A stretch of DNA of 64,000 nt from Thuidium tamariscinum (Eukaryota > Streptophyta > Bryopsida > Hypnales > Thuidiaceae). This document shows positions 10,846-22,716 of the stretch, piece by piece. Where the stretch lies: NCBI GenBank assembly GCA_947034885.2, contig OX344749.2:45785682-45849681 (forward strand), in the 5' to 3' direction. Both the position numbers and the translations under genes were made by a program. The stretch's first letter is position 1. The number at the start of each line of letters is the position of its first letter. The notes beneath the pieces were generated by a model. That model was not told the origin of the DNA and did no database searches. It worked only from the letters and a program-made list of their open reading frames with translations.

Positions 10846-13800
10846 TACCTCGAAACCGGCTGAGCACCTCCTGAAGAGTAAGATGGCTTCTACGAGTGTA
10901 ATTCCCTGTGACCAGCATTCATCGATTACTTTTCAATGAACGTATAGAGTGAATCTGGGATTTTCTTTCAGTTAGAGACCTGCCGTCAAAAGTCAGAGAT
11001 TACTCGCAAAATGGCTAGCGTCTAAAACCCGGTAGAAAGAGAGGTTTTTGTACTTCTTCACGAACCTCTGGTCGAAGTTGAATTGCAGTAGAGCGGTGTT
11101 CGAACTTGCTTGTTGTATGTTCTTAATCCACTCCATCTGTGCCATGCAATGTGCTATTTCTTCTCAGGTCAAAACCAGATATGCCACCAGATATAACATA
11201 CACTCTCCTGTGGTGGCGCAAATTAAGGTCCTTCTCTACGTGAATCGAAGGGTAAATCACACGATGTCTAGGGTGAACAGCTCACTTTAACTTTTGAACC
11301 CAAGCTTCAGCACCAGGCGTTGTACAGATTAAAGCAAGCTGCAAACAACAGTGGTATTCAGCACGTGATTGTGAAATTCTTCATTGGAAAGGGCGATATC
11401 CCATAGAAAATTTGAGCACTTAAAGCAAATCCAACGTGTTTTGAAAAGCGCTGGTTTAGAAAAACTGTACCAAAGTTTCAGAGAAAGAGCAGAAGAAGAA
11501 TGCAAAACCTGAAAAGAGGTTTCGGAATCTAGGGCTAGTCCATGTCAACAAGTTCGAGACTACTGGAAACTGATGGTTTACTTTCTATCTTGAGGTATAT
11601 CATTTCTATAAGAGTGTCCTTTCACAGTTACCAATTTTTTCTACATCTGAAAGCTGCTGGACATAAGTAGGAAACTTAAGAAAGAAAATCTCACCTGACC
11701 ATTGCACACAACCACTTTAATCCCAAGGCGCAATAGTTCATCTACTTGCAACAGAACAGGCCTCCGTTGAGGAAAATTTGGTCTCTTTCCTAGAAACACA
11801 TTGCGAGACCCGGAACGCAAAACGCATGACTAAAATGAGAGGGTTGTTGCACTTTGGGCAGTGGATTCTCACAGGATGAATCGTGTCTTTCATGAAGTCA
11901 CCAGTAAGTGCTGAAAAAACTTCCTCCAATGATGTCCGCCATCCAGTTCACGAACACGAGCAACTAATCAGTGGTAGTTTCAACAAAACTTGATCTAAAT
12001 TCACACAGCTCAGTATCTTCATGCAAGGTCACATGTTGCAATGAAGCTTTTGGAGGATTTTCAGGATGGATAGGAAGACGTTGAGCCAAGAGAAATCTCC
12101 AGAGCGAGAGAGAGTCCGTGATGGGCTTTGTTTCCACAGAGACAGAGAGCTGAACACTTCACAACTTTAAAGTCTTATAGAAACAAGCTTTAAAGGGTTT
12201 CGCTCTGACCGCTTCTCACATAAAGCAGCAAAAGGGACTCGAAGGAAGGAACAGAAGTAGTAAACTCAGAGCCAAAGCATCTTGAGCTTTACCGCACACT
12301 TGCTGGAATAATCTGAAGCTTTTCCCGTGTAACTGTGTTCATGAGTTGAGGAAGAGGGACATTGAGCGCTGCGTTCGTTTCCTCCACTTCCACACCATCG
12401 AAATTTCTAAAGTAATCTCGAAAGACTCTCGACCTCATCGTTGTCGTCGACATGGTCGCTGTGGAGCTGCTGGCTGCGGCTTCATCATCCTCCCAAATGT
12501 TGTAAAAATCCTGGCAGTTCACAAAGCCAGGAATTCGAGACACATTATGCTTGATGTATGAATGAGGGAGCAAAAATATGAAAAATAAGTTATGAAACTT
12601 GGCGATAAGTGAGATGCATTCTCCTACCGGTTCAGACCTTTGAGCTTGGACTCAGACTTTCAGTCAACCCTGACTCAAAGGGTTCGCAGACTCCATAAAA
12701 CCAAATCTTGTTTCTCAAACGAGGGACGGTCTCGCATTCTAGGAAGTAGAGAAGAAAGAAAGAACGTAGCCCTCACCACTAAGTTACTGAGTTCTGAGAC
12801 AAGATTCGAGACGTCTGGCCATGGGATGGTCGCTTCCTCGAATTGGATACTCCTTACGTAGCCAGCTGTCTTATCAACTTCTTGTCATGAACGTGTAGGC
12901 GGCATAAACTTGGTTCCGTCCAAGATTGCAGATTTAGGAAAATTATAAGTTCATCCATCTGGGTCGGGGACCAACGTAGTAAAGAATTCGCAGCCGGGAT
13001 TCCATTACCTGCTAATTGCCAACTGCTCTCCAGAGGGGAAAAACTTACTGGTTGACCAAAACCGCGCTACTTGCGTCCAGACGAGAATTCGTATGCAGAA
13101 AGTTCCCCCAGGAATGCTGCAATGTCAAACCCATCAGCAATTCCTCTCCTCCCTGCACTGTCCCTCTCCTTCGTGCACGAAGGATTTAACGGCAAGGAGA
13201 GGATGAAGAATTTAGAGCAGTCAAAACGGTACATCCTTATGAGTAAAATGAGGCATCTCTAAATGCGCAATTCAGGTTCTTCTAGAAGACGAAGAGTACT
13301 CTGTTCCAAAATTGTTGGACGCACAAACTACCCGCACTACGTTTCTATCAGGGATTTGAAATACGATGTGTTGACCTTACGGGGGTAGAAGGATCACCAT
13401 GGAGTCGAGAGGAGAAATCCAAGCATCCCCCAAAGCAACGCCTGTGTAAGAGAGGAAATGCCGGGTTTGTACACGTGTCAGAAACTCGACTTTTCTGCAA
13501 AGTGCAGTATGTTTCCCACAGTGGTTTCCAAATACAGTGGAAACACCCAAAACCGTCCATTTAAGGAATTCAGTATAGTTGGAGGGAGATTTTCCTAAAA
13601 TTGATATTTCTCTAGTATTAGCGAGTGAAAATTATGAATATTCAAAAAAAGAAATAAATTTTTTGGGCATTGTATGTAATTTCTATGTTTTTTTGAAGTG
13701 ATGGGTGCCTAGACCACTGAAAGTGTCCAGTAGGTGCACCCAAAACTGAACCCTGCGAAAATCAGCCCTGAGCCAACCAGATTTTCTTAAGTGTCCTTCA

Positions 13801-15217
13801 CCTGTGTCAACAAATTATTTTCACACATGTGTCAAGCACATTAACTACACTCTAGGGACATATTTGAGTGACTCTACACTCCACTGCAAGGTACAGGGAC
13901 GGGAATGGGTGTTTCTCCCTTACATTGTACCATGGGATTCTCACGTGAGACTCCCGGTAAGATGGAAAGGTACATCCAAAATTAAGGTCCAAATTGCCGG
14001 CTGCAATGGCCTCATGAATCACGACTCCAAACTCGCTCGCGTACTTTCCACCATAGGACTCGGAGAAGATGAAAAAAGGGCGTTTGCTGAAATCGGGACG
14101 CAACCTTACGATTTCTTTGAGTCATCGAAGGAGGTCAGCCGCAGTTTGAGTGTTGTTGGTTGCCAACAACGAAGGCTCATCCACATAGCTGAAACTTGGA
14201 GACTACTTCATATTCTTTGTACAGGTCATTAGAAAATTGTAAGTGCGATCGTGAGAGAGGATCAAACGCTTTTGCTTCTTCAAAAAATTGACCACAAAAT
14301 AAAGTGTGGGGTCTAGCATTCGAAATGCACCCGTGCCCACCGGGTTTTCCTGGACACAAGAGGAATATTGAACGTACAAGCCGTCGATTACAATTGCAAT
14401 GTCAAAAGACAGGCTCACTGGCAGGATGGGCACGCAACGAGCTGAGCATTGCAAATCTAGTTCTTAAATCTCACCATAAACACAAGATCGGCTATCTCTA
14501 CCCATGAGTACTTGCGAGCTTGGAGCTGGTCATGCAGAGGACCAATTCCTCTGAAATCATCAACACCCACACTAGATCCTCCCTCCGAATCCAATTCTTG
14601 TTTCCAAAACCCTTCGATTGGAACAAGATGGAATGACCCACACCGGTGTCCTGAATTGTTAAGCAACGTTAAGAGAACTTCAGAACATCCTCCGCAAGAG
14701 AACTTCGTGTTATTTAATTTCTCCAACTGAAAATTTATCAATGTGTGAGTGCCCTCTTGCGAGTCTAGTGTACACGACCTTTTATCCTCACAGGAAGGGA
14801 TTTAGAGTTCCGTTAGAAAGAAATTCAGCTAACATGAACATTCCTAACCTGCTATTTCTCGGCACTGTACACAACGGGTGACTTGCTGGACCCCCTGGTA
14901 GCCACCACATTATAACAGCCCGGAATGTTGGAAGCTTGACTCGCGCTGCGGTACCACCACCAAAACATATGTACTCATGACACAAAACGTCCCATCTGAA
15001 ATCAAATCACGGGGAAGCCATGTAACCATCCATCACATTTCAAGCTGAGGAAACTACTTCTCATCCCTTTCGAAGCAAAGAGGAAGTCCGATCTTACCAG
15101 GCCTCGCGTCCACGTATCCCCGCTGCTCGCTTCCATCTGTAGTGCCCGAATTTCGAGCAAAGGCCACTGCCAGCCAGGGCAGCGGCAGGCACATCACGGC
15201 TAGCGAGCGCCTCGGCA
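10846..15217 (-). pseudogene. SCPL51: Serine carboxypeptidase (SCPL51/SCPEP1 type), 13-exon pseudogene
   Basis: Intron-exon structure is well kept. Readable exons (minus strand order): 15098-15217 (signal-peptide-like start, GYVDARPG), about 14860-14985 (MFWW then GGP), 14475-14585 (GVDDFRGIGPL), about 14310-14349 (ENPVGTG), 13976-14188 (YVDEPSLL, then SESYGGKYA with the nucleophile Ser), 13398-13441 (GVALGDAWISPLDSM), 13049-13116 (HSWGNFLHTNSRLDAS), 12777-12852 (FEEATIPWPDVSNLV), 12293-12510 (DFYNIW, then REKLQIIP), 11873-11945 (EEVFSALTGDFMKD), 11695-11745 (VDELLRLGIKVVVCNGQ), 11286-11338 (LALICTTPGAEAWVQKLK) and about 10846-10930 (NAGH). Phases agree across exons 6-9. Lesions: TGA in frame at 14122-14124; frame loss in the FWW exon; the donor after 13976 is not GT; the acceptor before 11745 reads AA; the catalytic Asp expected in GQLDLI is Ala. 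The start codon is displaced by the element at 15218-19178. Such enzymes act in the secretory or vacuolar route. Confidence 0.88.
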
Positions 15218-15439
15218 CATGGTTGTCATAGTGGACGGACGTCCGGTTCGCCCGTCCGGTAGAGCTCTCGCCTGTCCGATGTGGTCAACACATAGTTGAC
15301 TTTTTAAAAGGTAAAAAAAATCCACGTGGATTTATATTCATGCCACCTAGAGACCACGGGCGTGGACGCAACTCAATAGGGCGGGGACGCGAGAAAGGGC
15401 AGGGACACTAGGGTGTAGACCTAAAAATGACAAGGTACG

Positions 15440-15866
15440 GACGTCAACTTTTTTCTACTTTTGCAATTGGAGTTTTGAGAATTTGGAGGCATGCAATATA
15501 CCATTGGAAAGGTATTCAAAATACCTTTCTAATGGTATATTACACGCCTCCAAACTCTCCAAACTCCAATCGCAAATTGGAAAACAAATCTACTACCAAA
15601 ATCCACTATGCAGAGAGTCCACGAGCAGGTGCGGACGCAAGGCCGGGTGGGGACGTCAGGGCGGGGATGCAAGCCTAGGCGGGGACGCAACGACGGGTAC
15701 GGACGCTAGGGCACAAACGTCAACTTCTTTCTGCTTTTGCAATTGGAGTTTTGGGAATCTGGGGGCGTGTAATATACCATTGGAAAGGTATTTTGAATAC
15801 CTTTCCAATGATATATTACACGCCCCCAGATTCTCAAAAATCCAATCGCAAATTGAAAAACAAATC
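15440..15866. repeat. Two hairpin modules in the left arm
   Basis: Two palindromes, at about 15455-15595 and 15733-15862. Each has the core CATTGGAAAGGTATT..AATACCTTTC (A/C)AATG flanked by arms reading GCAATTGGAGTTTTG and its complement CAAACTCCAATCGC. They are separated by a GC-rich minisatellite (ggggacg repeats, about 15610-15715). The right arm has the counterparts at about 18455-18580 and 18735-18860. Confidence 0.8.
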
Positions 15867-18454
15867 TTTTGCCAACATCCACAACGCAGTAAATCCGAGG
15901 CAGGGCGCGGACACAAGGCAGGGCGCGGACATCAGGGCACAGATGCGAGGCAGGGCAGGACATCAAGGTGTTGGCGGGACAACAAACTGCATGGGTATTT
16001 TCAAATGGCCTTGGCCTTGGGATTCCTCTTCTTCACTAAACCCGCCCCCCCCAAAAGGCCACATTTAATTACTGGCAGCTCATTTGTGCACAATTGACTA
16101 GATCTCCAAGTACATGGAGGTCAAATGGGCACATTAAGAACTCCACCTACCAACTACAACGTGCACAAGGGTGGAGACCTTTGAGAGCTAAGTGCATTTC
16201 TCTCTCTTGTGGCCTAACTCCTCAAATCTTCTTTTTCACAAGACCTTGGATTCTTCATTCTTGAATTCTTCATTCTTGAATTGAATCTTTGGGAGCTTAG
16301 AGGATAAAATAGTTCTTTTGTTTGTATTTTTCTTCTTCAATTTGATTGTTGAAGGCTTCGGGTGGGGTTATTAGAAGGTGACATAGCCCTTTCTATTTAT
16401 TTATACCAAAGCTTGGATATGTAGGTTATTTTTTTACTTTCTCTTATAGTAGTTTTACTTAATTATTTATTGTGTAAATTCTAAAGAAGGGATTTAGTGA
16501 AGGGTGCATCTTTTTTCATTTCTTTTTTAAGTAATTTGGATGAATGGTTTTTTTCCCTTACCATTTCTTTATTTTACTTTAGAAAGTGTGAAGAATGAAT
16601 TAATAATAGTGGAGACCCTCGTTCTTCATTTATTTTAGGGCGGTGTACAATTAAGTTCCCCTAGGGATTGTTCATTTAGTTATTGAATGCATGAAGGAGG
16701 GATTTGGAAGAGAGGAGGAGGTGACTTTGTTGTATTTCTTAAAATCTTGAAGTAGAGTTTTTATTTCTTGAAGAATTTTATTTTAGATGAATGTCTTAAA
16801 AAATGATACAATGGAGACCAAGGGCACTTTTTTCCCATTTTTCTTTCCATGTAGCATTTATATTGTTGAAGGGAATTTAGAATTTAATTTTTTAATGATT
16901 GAATGAAGGATTAATTACACAATTTTATTATGTCAATCCTTGAAGGTCACAATGGATATTATTTTTTTCCAAATTTTTGAAGGAAAGTCTTAGATACTCT
17001 AAAAAAAAATTCAATACTTCTATTCTTTCTTCTCAATAAAATTCAATTAAAAGTTGAACCTAGCTTCAACAAAACACAACATTTCTCACAATTGCAATAA
17101 AGAAGACAAAACTTAAGTAAATCTAATATTTTCCATTTATCCTATTCGTGCAACTAATTGTATAGTTATCTAGAGCATGAAATAACATTGATTCCTACTA
17201 TACAAAGAAATAAATTTAAATGAATAAAATGCCTCTACTTTAGTTCCATTCTTTTTATACTCACAATTAGATGTTGAACCAAGCTTAGGCAACATATAAT
17301 CTTTCTTTCCATTCAAAAAAAATTTAAATGAATTCAATTCGTACACTTCTTTTCCATTCCTACTCTTAATTGTTAAACCAAACTTTGGCAAGAACAACCT
17401 TAACTTCTATTGTAGATAAATAAAATAAAATATTTCAAGTGCCTCTCGTCTTGTTCCTTCTTTCCTATACCAACAATAACTTGAATCAAGCAAAGCTAGG
17501 TATATCCTTCACCACCAATGGATAAAAATATAGAAGAAACCTTCACGGGCCTTTTCAATGGACTTGGGGGAATGAGATTCTTCTTCTCCCTAAAATCAAG
17601 AAATTACTTTTATGTTGTGAGGTCATATTTGTACTAAAGACCAAATCTAGAAGTACATGATGTTGAAATGGCAACATTTAATACTTCACCTACCTCAATC
17701 TTTAAAAGAATTGAAGAAGGCATGCATTCTTAATTTTGGGGCCTACCTTTCTATGTCTTGTTTCTTTCCAAACACCTTGCCACTTCAATCTTCAACTAAA
17801 TACCAAAACTTTTAAAGGGACACTTTGAAAAAAACCATTCATCCAAGTTACTTAAAAAAGCAATGAAAAAAGACGTGCCCTTCACTAAATCGCTTCTTTA
17901 GAATTTACACAATAAATAATTAAGTAAAACTACTATAAGAGAAAGTAAAAAAATAACCTACATATCCAAGCTTTGGTATAAATAAATAGAAAGGGCTACG
18001 TCACCCTCTAATAACCCCACCCAAAGCCTTCAACAATCAAATTGAAGAAGAAAAATACAAACAAAAGAACTATTTTATCCTCCAAGCTCCCAAAGATTCA
18101 ATTCAAGAATGAAGAATCCAAGGTCTTGTGAAAAAGAAGATTTGAGGAGTTAGGCTACAAGAGAGAGAAATGCACTTAGCTCTCAAAGGCCTCCACCCTT
18201 GAGCAAGTTGTAGTTGGTAGGTGGAGTTCTTAATGTGCCCATTTGACCTCCATGTACTTGGAGATCTAGTCAATTGTGCACAAATGAGCTGCCAGTAATT
18301 AAATGTGGCCTTTTGGGGGGGCAGGTTTAGTGAAGAGGAAGAATCCCAAGGCCAAGGCCATTTGAAAACACCCATGCAGTTTGTTGTCCCGCCAGCACCC
18401 TCGCGTCTGCGCCCTGCCTCGGATTTACTACATTGTGAATGTTGGCAGAAGATT

Positions 18455-18860
18455 TGTTTTTCAATTTGCGATTGGATTTTTGAGAATCTGGGGGCGTGTA
18501 ATATACCATTGGAAAGGTATTCAAAATACCTTTCCAATGGTATATTACACGCCTCAGATTCCCAAAACTCCAATCGCAAAAGCAGAAAGAAGTTGACGTT
18601 TGCGCCCTAGCGTCTGCACCCGTCGTTGTGTCCCCGCCCAGGCTTGCGTCCCCGCCCTGATGTCCCTGCCCGGCCTTGCGTCCGCACCTGCTCGTGGACT
18701 CTCTGCATAGTGGATTTTGGTAGTAGATTTGTTTTCCAATTTGCGATTGGAGTTTTGAGAGTTTTGAGGCGTGTAATATACCATTGGAAAGGTATTTTGA
18801 ATACCTTTCCAATGGTATATTGCATGCCTCTAAATTCTCAAAAATCCAATTGCAAAAGCA
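18455..18860. repeat. Two hairpin modules in the right arm
   Basis: Same 130-bp palindromic module as in the left arm, at about 18455-18580 and 18735-18860. The region between is the complement of the GC-rich minisatellite (gcgtccccgcccagg type). All four modules are more alike in their central AGGTATT/AATACCT core than in their flanks. Confidence 0.78.
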
Positions 18861-19185
18861 GAAAGAAGTTGACATCCGTGCCTTGTCATTTTTAGGTCTT
18901 TGCCCTACTTCTACGCGTCCGCGCCCTGACGCTGACGGTGAAGTCTGCGCCCTACCTATTTGCGTCCGCACCTTGACGGTGACACAATGAAGTCCGTGCC
19001 CTACTTGTACGTGTCCGCGCCTTGACAGAGACGTGTGCGCTCTAGATCTCACATTCTGAGGTGATGTGTCAACCCTAAAAAATTCCACTACTTTGAAAAA
19101 TAAAGCCGTCCGGTCTGTCCGGTTTGCTCGTCCGTTTGGGATGTCCGGTGACCCTAATTCACTCGTTATGACAACCATGCCTCGG

Positions 19186-19188
19186 CAT
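19186..19188 (-). promoter_or_regulatory. Displaced native start codon of the carboxypeptidase gene
   Basis: Read on the minus strand, the flank just outside the element is GAAG ATG CCG AGG. If the element and one target copy are removed, ATG CCG AGG joins CGC TCG CTA GCC GTG ATG in frame, giving MPRRSLAVMCLPLPWLAVAF, a good signal peptide (basic start, hydrophobic core). The native promoter should therefore lie above 19189. An internal ATG at 15194 remains on the gene side and could start a shorter leader. Confidence 0.75.
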
Positions 19189-20160
19189 CTTCAAACACAC
19201 CACCTTCAAGCTTGAGTTCACAAGTAAGTTCAGTTACATAGAGCATGCGTACGTATAGCTAGATCACAGAACGCGTAGCCTAGGACCTCGTACTCCTTGC
19301 CAAAAAGTGTAAATGGGGAATCTACATGACACCCCTCCCCCTCGAAACCGATTTCCAAGCCGATTTCGGTTTGTTGCAGCATCGGATCGGATTGCTTACC
19401 AAAGCAAGGACTCGTCGTCTACTTGTAGTGTGGCAGTCTACATGGAATGCCATGGAACCCAAACAGAATCAAATTGAAGGTAGCTAAGCTACAAGTGAAG
19501 AGAATGCGGAGACGAAGTTGGTGGCAACTGCAGGGTGCAACGAAATGATTATCAGACGGACTTTCAATCTAGAAGGCGGTAAGTTTCTAAATCACTGGAG
19601 TAGTGGGAATTCATCTTATAAAAAATAGTCAGAGAAACTGATGAAGATGGAAGCTTGGAATTATGCTAGGGTCCAAGACCAAGGGAACTCTGAAATCGAG
19701 CAATCTTTTGGGTTAAGAGTTGAAAATTGGACAAAAAGTGTCTACTGTACAGAATAGCTAGGAACTAAATTTCAAGGAAATCTCTCTTCCAATAGAGTCC
19801 TAAGATGAGCTTTGCATGCACATTCATTACAAGAGGTTGATTGTACATTTCCATGAGGTCTACTCACCTTGCATTACCACTAATTGGAATCCAACTAAAA
19901 CTAGCCGGATTCCATCAAGAACCGTAGATAATAGCTAGGAAGCTCAAAATACAAATGACGGTAAAAAGACATAGACCACTAGAGGCTTGCCAAAAGGACC
20001 ATGGAAATCAAACCAAAAGGGTTATGGAAATCCCTACCTCACACTCCGTCTCTTAGGCGGTGTCCTGTTGTAAATTCCTACATAGTGTACAAACATATTA
20101 TAATATGTTTTATTGGGTAGCTTCAAGGTGACGTTAATTCTTTAAATAACTTCAAGGTGA
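19189..20160. other. Former 5' flank of the carboxypeptidase gene
   Basis: No coding frame of note. By position this is the promoter and 5' flank of the pseudogene before the 3.96-kb insertion. I see no clear core promoter motif. Confidence 0.4.
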
Positions 20161-20166
20161 CGCTGT

Positions 20167-20716
20167 TTGATTGAGATGTACAACATCCATATAAGAATAC
20201 GATTTTGCCTTAGAGTTTCATTGGATTTCGCCAGTGAGTTTAGTTTTCACATTAGAACTAGAATGTCGAACTGGAGGGTTTTTTCTGAGTCTCAAGATGA
20301 AGAGCCTCAACCGGAGGCTAAATTTGAACTTTCATTGTCACAACTGCCGGATCAACCTCTTCTGCTGCGAGATATTGTATTGCCGCATGAGCATCTACGA
20401 GATGAAGCTGGGCCTTCTTGACCACCGAAAAAACCTCGTGTGGAGCAAAGGTGGCATGGGAATCTTCAGCAAGATGCTCGAGCTTTGGTGATCTTATTGC
20501 AAGTGTGTTGAGCCCGGAAGTCGTGAAGTGACATTTGAAGGATGTTTTGAAGGTCTAAACGACGAACAATACTTTGATATGGTGAAGCCTATTGAAGGGA
20601 ATCGCGGTCACGAACGATGGTTAGAAGGACCGGTGAATCCTTTGACAAAGGTGGAACGTGTTGATTATGTCGCCACGACAATCAAACGCATCCTTAAGTT
20701 TCTGCAGATGGAATGA
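20167..20716 (+). pseudogene. Unknown, two broken frames (possible retro-gene remnant)
   Basis: One frame (20167-20421) contains NWRVFSESQDEEPQPEAKF and a leucine-rich tail; it stops and resumes as a basic PPKKPRVE stretch in the same frame. A second frame (20528-20716) reads TFEGCFEGLNDEQYFDMVKP and ends ATTIKRILKFLQME. No intron is needed and codon use looks protein-like between stops, so this may be one gene with two or three lesions. I do not recognise the family. Confidence 0.35.
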
Positions 20717-20719
20717 AGC

Positions 20720-21440
20720 TTCGATTGGAACTCTAGTTTTTTACCTTTAGTAAACATTTATTGAATGTTAATTCTTAATTTTATATTTTGAGTATTTTAT
20801 TTTAATCGCAATGTGTGATTATAAATGTAGAATGAAGTTTTTGTGATAGAAAAATTAGTTTGGGGTTTGGTGGTAAGGGAGAGTGTAAATGGGGAAGTGA
20901 TTGGAATCTTAGGTGGGGTCTTGGTAGGGGTATAGGCTGATGTGCCTCACCCCCTCACTTATGATGGGGAGGAAATTAGGGAAAAGATGCTTAGTTGGTG
21001 TGTGGAGAGAGGGAAGTGTGTGTATGTGTTTTGGAGAGTTTTGGCCGAATTTCGGGTTAATGTAGCTCATTGAGCATGAAGAATTGAGTAAAGAAATTTT
21101 GGCATCAAATTTCTTGTGTTTATAGCTTTTCAAAGAGTGTTTACAAATTGGATTTGAAGTTGGGAGTCAAAAGTTATGAGAGCTTGAAATTGTGAAGGCC
21201 CAAGGATCTCCATTGAGAAGTCAGAGGCTTCAACAAGTTATAACTTTTGTAACACTTGTTTGTTTGACTTGAGATTTGGAGGGATTGTATATCATTGTAG
21301 TAGCTTTCCAAAAAGTCATCACTCATCTAGTTTGAAGTTTGGAAGAGAAAATTATGAGAAGTTGAAGGTCTGGAAGAAAATTGGAGTTTGGAAGGAGAAA
21401 GGCTGTGACTTGAAACGATCACAACTTTGGATGTGTTTTT
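20720..21440. other. Intergenic, AT-rich
   Basis: I see no supported gene or element in this stretch. Confidence 0.4.
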
Positions 21441-21443
21441 CAT

Positions 21444-21649
21444 CACTAGAAGAAAAGCCTCAAAATCTGCGTTTATTTCAACATAATGCGTCAAGTGAGT
21501 TACGTTGAAACAAACGCAGAAAACGCAGAAAAATGCGTTTTTTCTGCGTTTTCCCACTTTTTCACTGCATTTTCTGCATTTGATTCAACATAACTCACTT
21601 GACGCATTATGTTGAAACAAACGCAGATTTTGAGGCTTTTCTTCTAGTG
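21444..21649. mobile_element. CACTA-like foldback MITE (TSD CAT)
   Basis: Starts CACTAGAAGAAAAGCC and ends GGCTTTTCTTCTAGTG; flanked by CAT at 21441-21443 and 21650-21652. Inner arms contain ACGCAGA repeats and CAACATAATGCGTCAAGTGA with its complement. 206 bp, non-coding. Confidence 0.87.
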
Positions 21650-22147
21650 CATATATCTTAGAAAATTCTTGTGGAGTTAGTTTGTAAAATTTCCTATCCA
21701 TAATGAGTTCATTCACTTCATTTGAATTCTTATTGAAGAAGTTATAGAGTGTAGAAGACAGGAAGGAATGTTGCCTTTATAGTTTAGAAACCCGAGACTT
21801 TGTTCCTTAATAACTTTTGAACAGAGTCTTAGTTTCTTATGAAACTTTCTGAGATTGTGGATATTAGTTTGAGGATTTTAAATTGCTATCACACTTGCAA
21901 TTTGGATTTGTAGTTCAAAAGTTATAGAAAAATATAGAGGCAATAGTTGGTTGCCAAGGAATTTGAGGAACCTCTACTTTGCACTCTAATAACTTTTGGA
22001 CAGTAGTTTAGATAAAGTTGAAATTTGGAGGGTGTTTTCCTTGTAAAACTATCTTCTCAAATTGCTATTACACTAAATATTTGGAGACTTAAACCATCTG
22101 TAGCACTAGAAAAAAGGTCGCAGCTAATGAGAGGAGAAGTTTTCTAG

Positions 22148-22205
22148 TGTTCTTTGGGGTTCTTTGGGGTTCTTTGAAGTTCTTTAGGGTTCTTTGGGTT
22201 CTTTT
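22148..22205. repeat. 10-bp minisatellite
   Basis: About six units of GTTCTTTGGG with small changes. The stretch 21650-22710 otherwise has no gene that I can support. Near 22490-22530 a GTCCGG-rich patch resembles the ends of the 3.96-kb element and may be a fragment of it. Confidence 0.7.
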
Positions 22206-22716
22206 GAAGACTTGAAGATTCGAAGGCCGTACATGCCGAGGACCTAGCCTTGTGTTGTGGCTTGTGGCTTGTTTTCATTTCTGTTATTCCCAGCCAGTTT
22301 TGGAGGCTAGTTAAAAATTCAATTTCTGCAGTGTAAAATTGTTGCGAGCCGTAGTTATCCGGTAAGCGCTCCATTTTGTGTTTGTGGCAACGAAGTGGGG
22401 TTAATGGCCCACATAGTCGATCTTTTATGTTGTTCCCATTGATGAAAGGTGCTTCCTGGTCATCGTGGGTTTGAAATTTAGAGGCCCATCATCCGGACGG
22501 TCACTCGTGTTGGTCGTCCCGTTTTACCCGTCCGAAGTCTTGTTTCTTATCACACACCTTCACCCTTGGCCCTATAGAGCTAGCCACAGGATAGGCCAAC
22601 AAAAGAACAAGTAAAGATTCAAGCAAAGATTCGAGTGAAGATCAAGAAAAGATTCGAGTTTTGAAGACTTACCCAACTTCACTCATCAACATACAGCCAG
22701 ACACCCTGTGTGTTCC

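Larger units (their letters stand above)
15218..19178. mobile_element. MULE-like foldback element, 3.96 kb (9-bp TSD GCCTCGGCA)
   Basis: Flanked by GCCTCGGCA at 15209-15217 and 19179-19187; the tenth base differs (C versus T). The ends are ATGGTTGTCATA and its complement. Inverted arms run about 15218-16547 and 17832-19178, with a spacer of about 1.28 kb. A 9-bp target duplication with long inverted arms fits Mutator-like or foldback elements; the superfamily is inference. Outer arms carry GTCCGG-rich sequence, then GC-rich minisatellite blocks (gggcggggacgcaag type) alternating with four hairpin modules. The spacer is AT-rich with a weak repeat of about 130 bp (17040-17480). Long frames in the arms (15483-16097 and 18327-19178) are repeat translation, not proteins. 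No transposase is visible. Confidence 0.87.

Noticed and set aside
11480-11580. Block reading TSPRFRNLFS, first taken as a carboxypeptidase exon
   Set aside because: It lies before the LALICTT exon in gene order, whereas such a segment should follow it.
15483-16097. 204-residue frame in the left arm of the foldback element
   Set aside because: It is translation of hairpin modules and GC minisatellite; similar peptides appear in several frames and both strands.
18327-19178. 283-residue minus-strand frame in the right arm
   Set aside because: Covers the terminal repeat and the same minisatellite blocks as the left arm; no protein-like domain.
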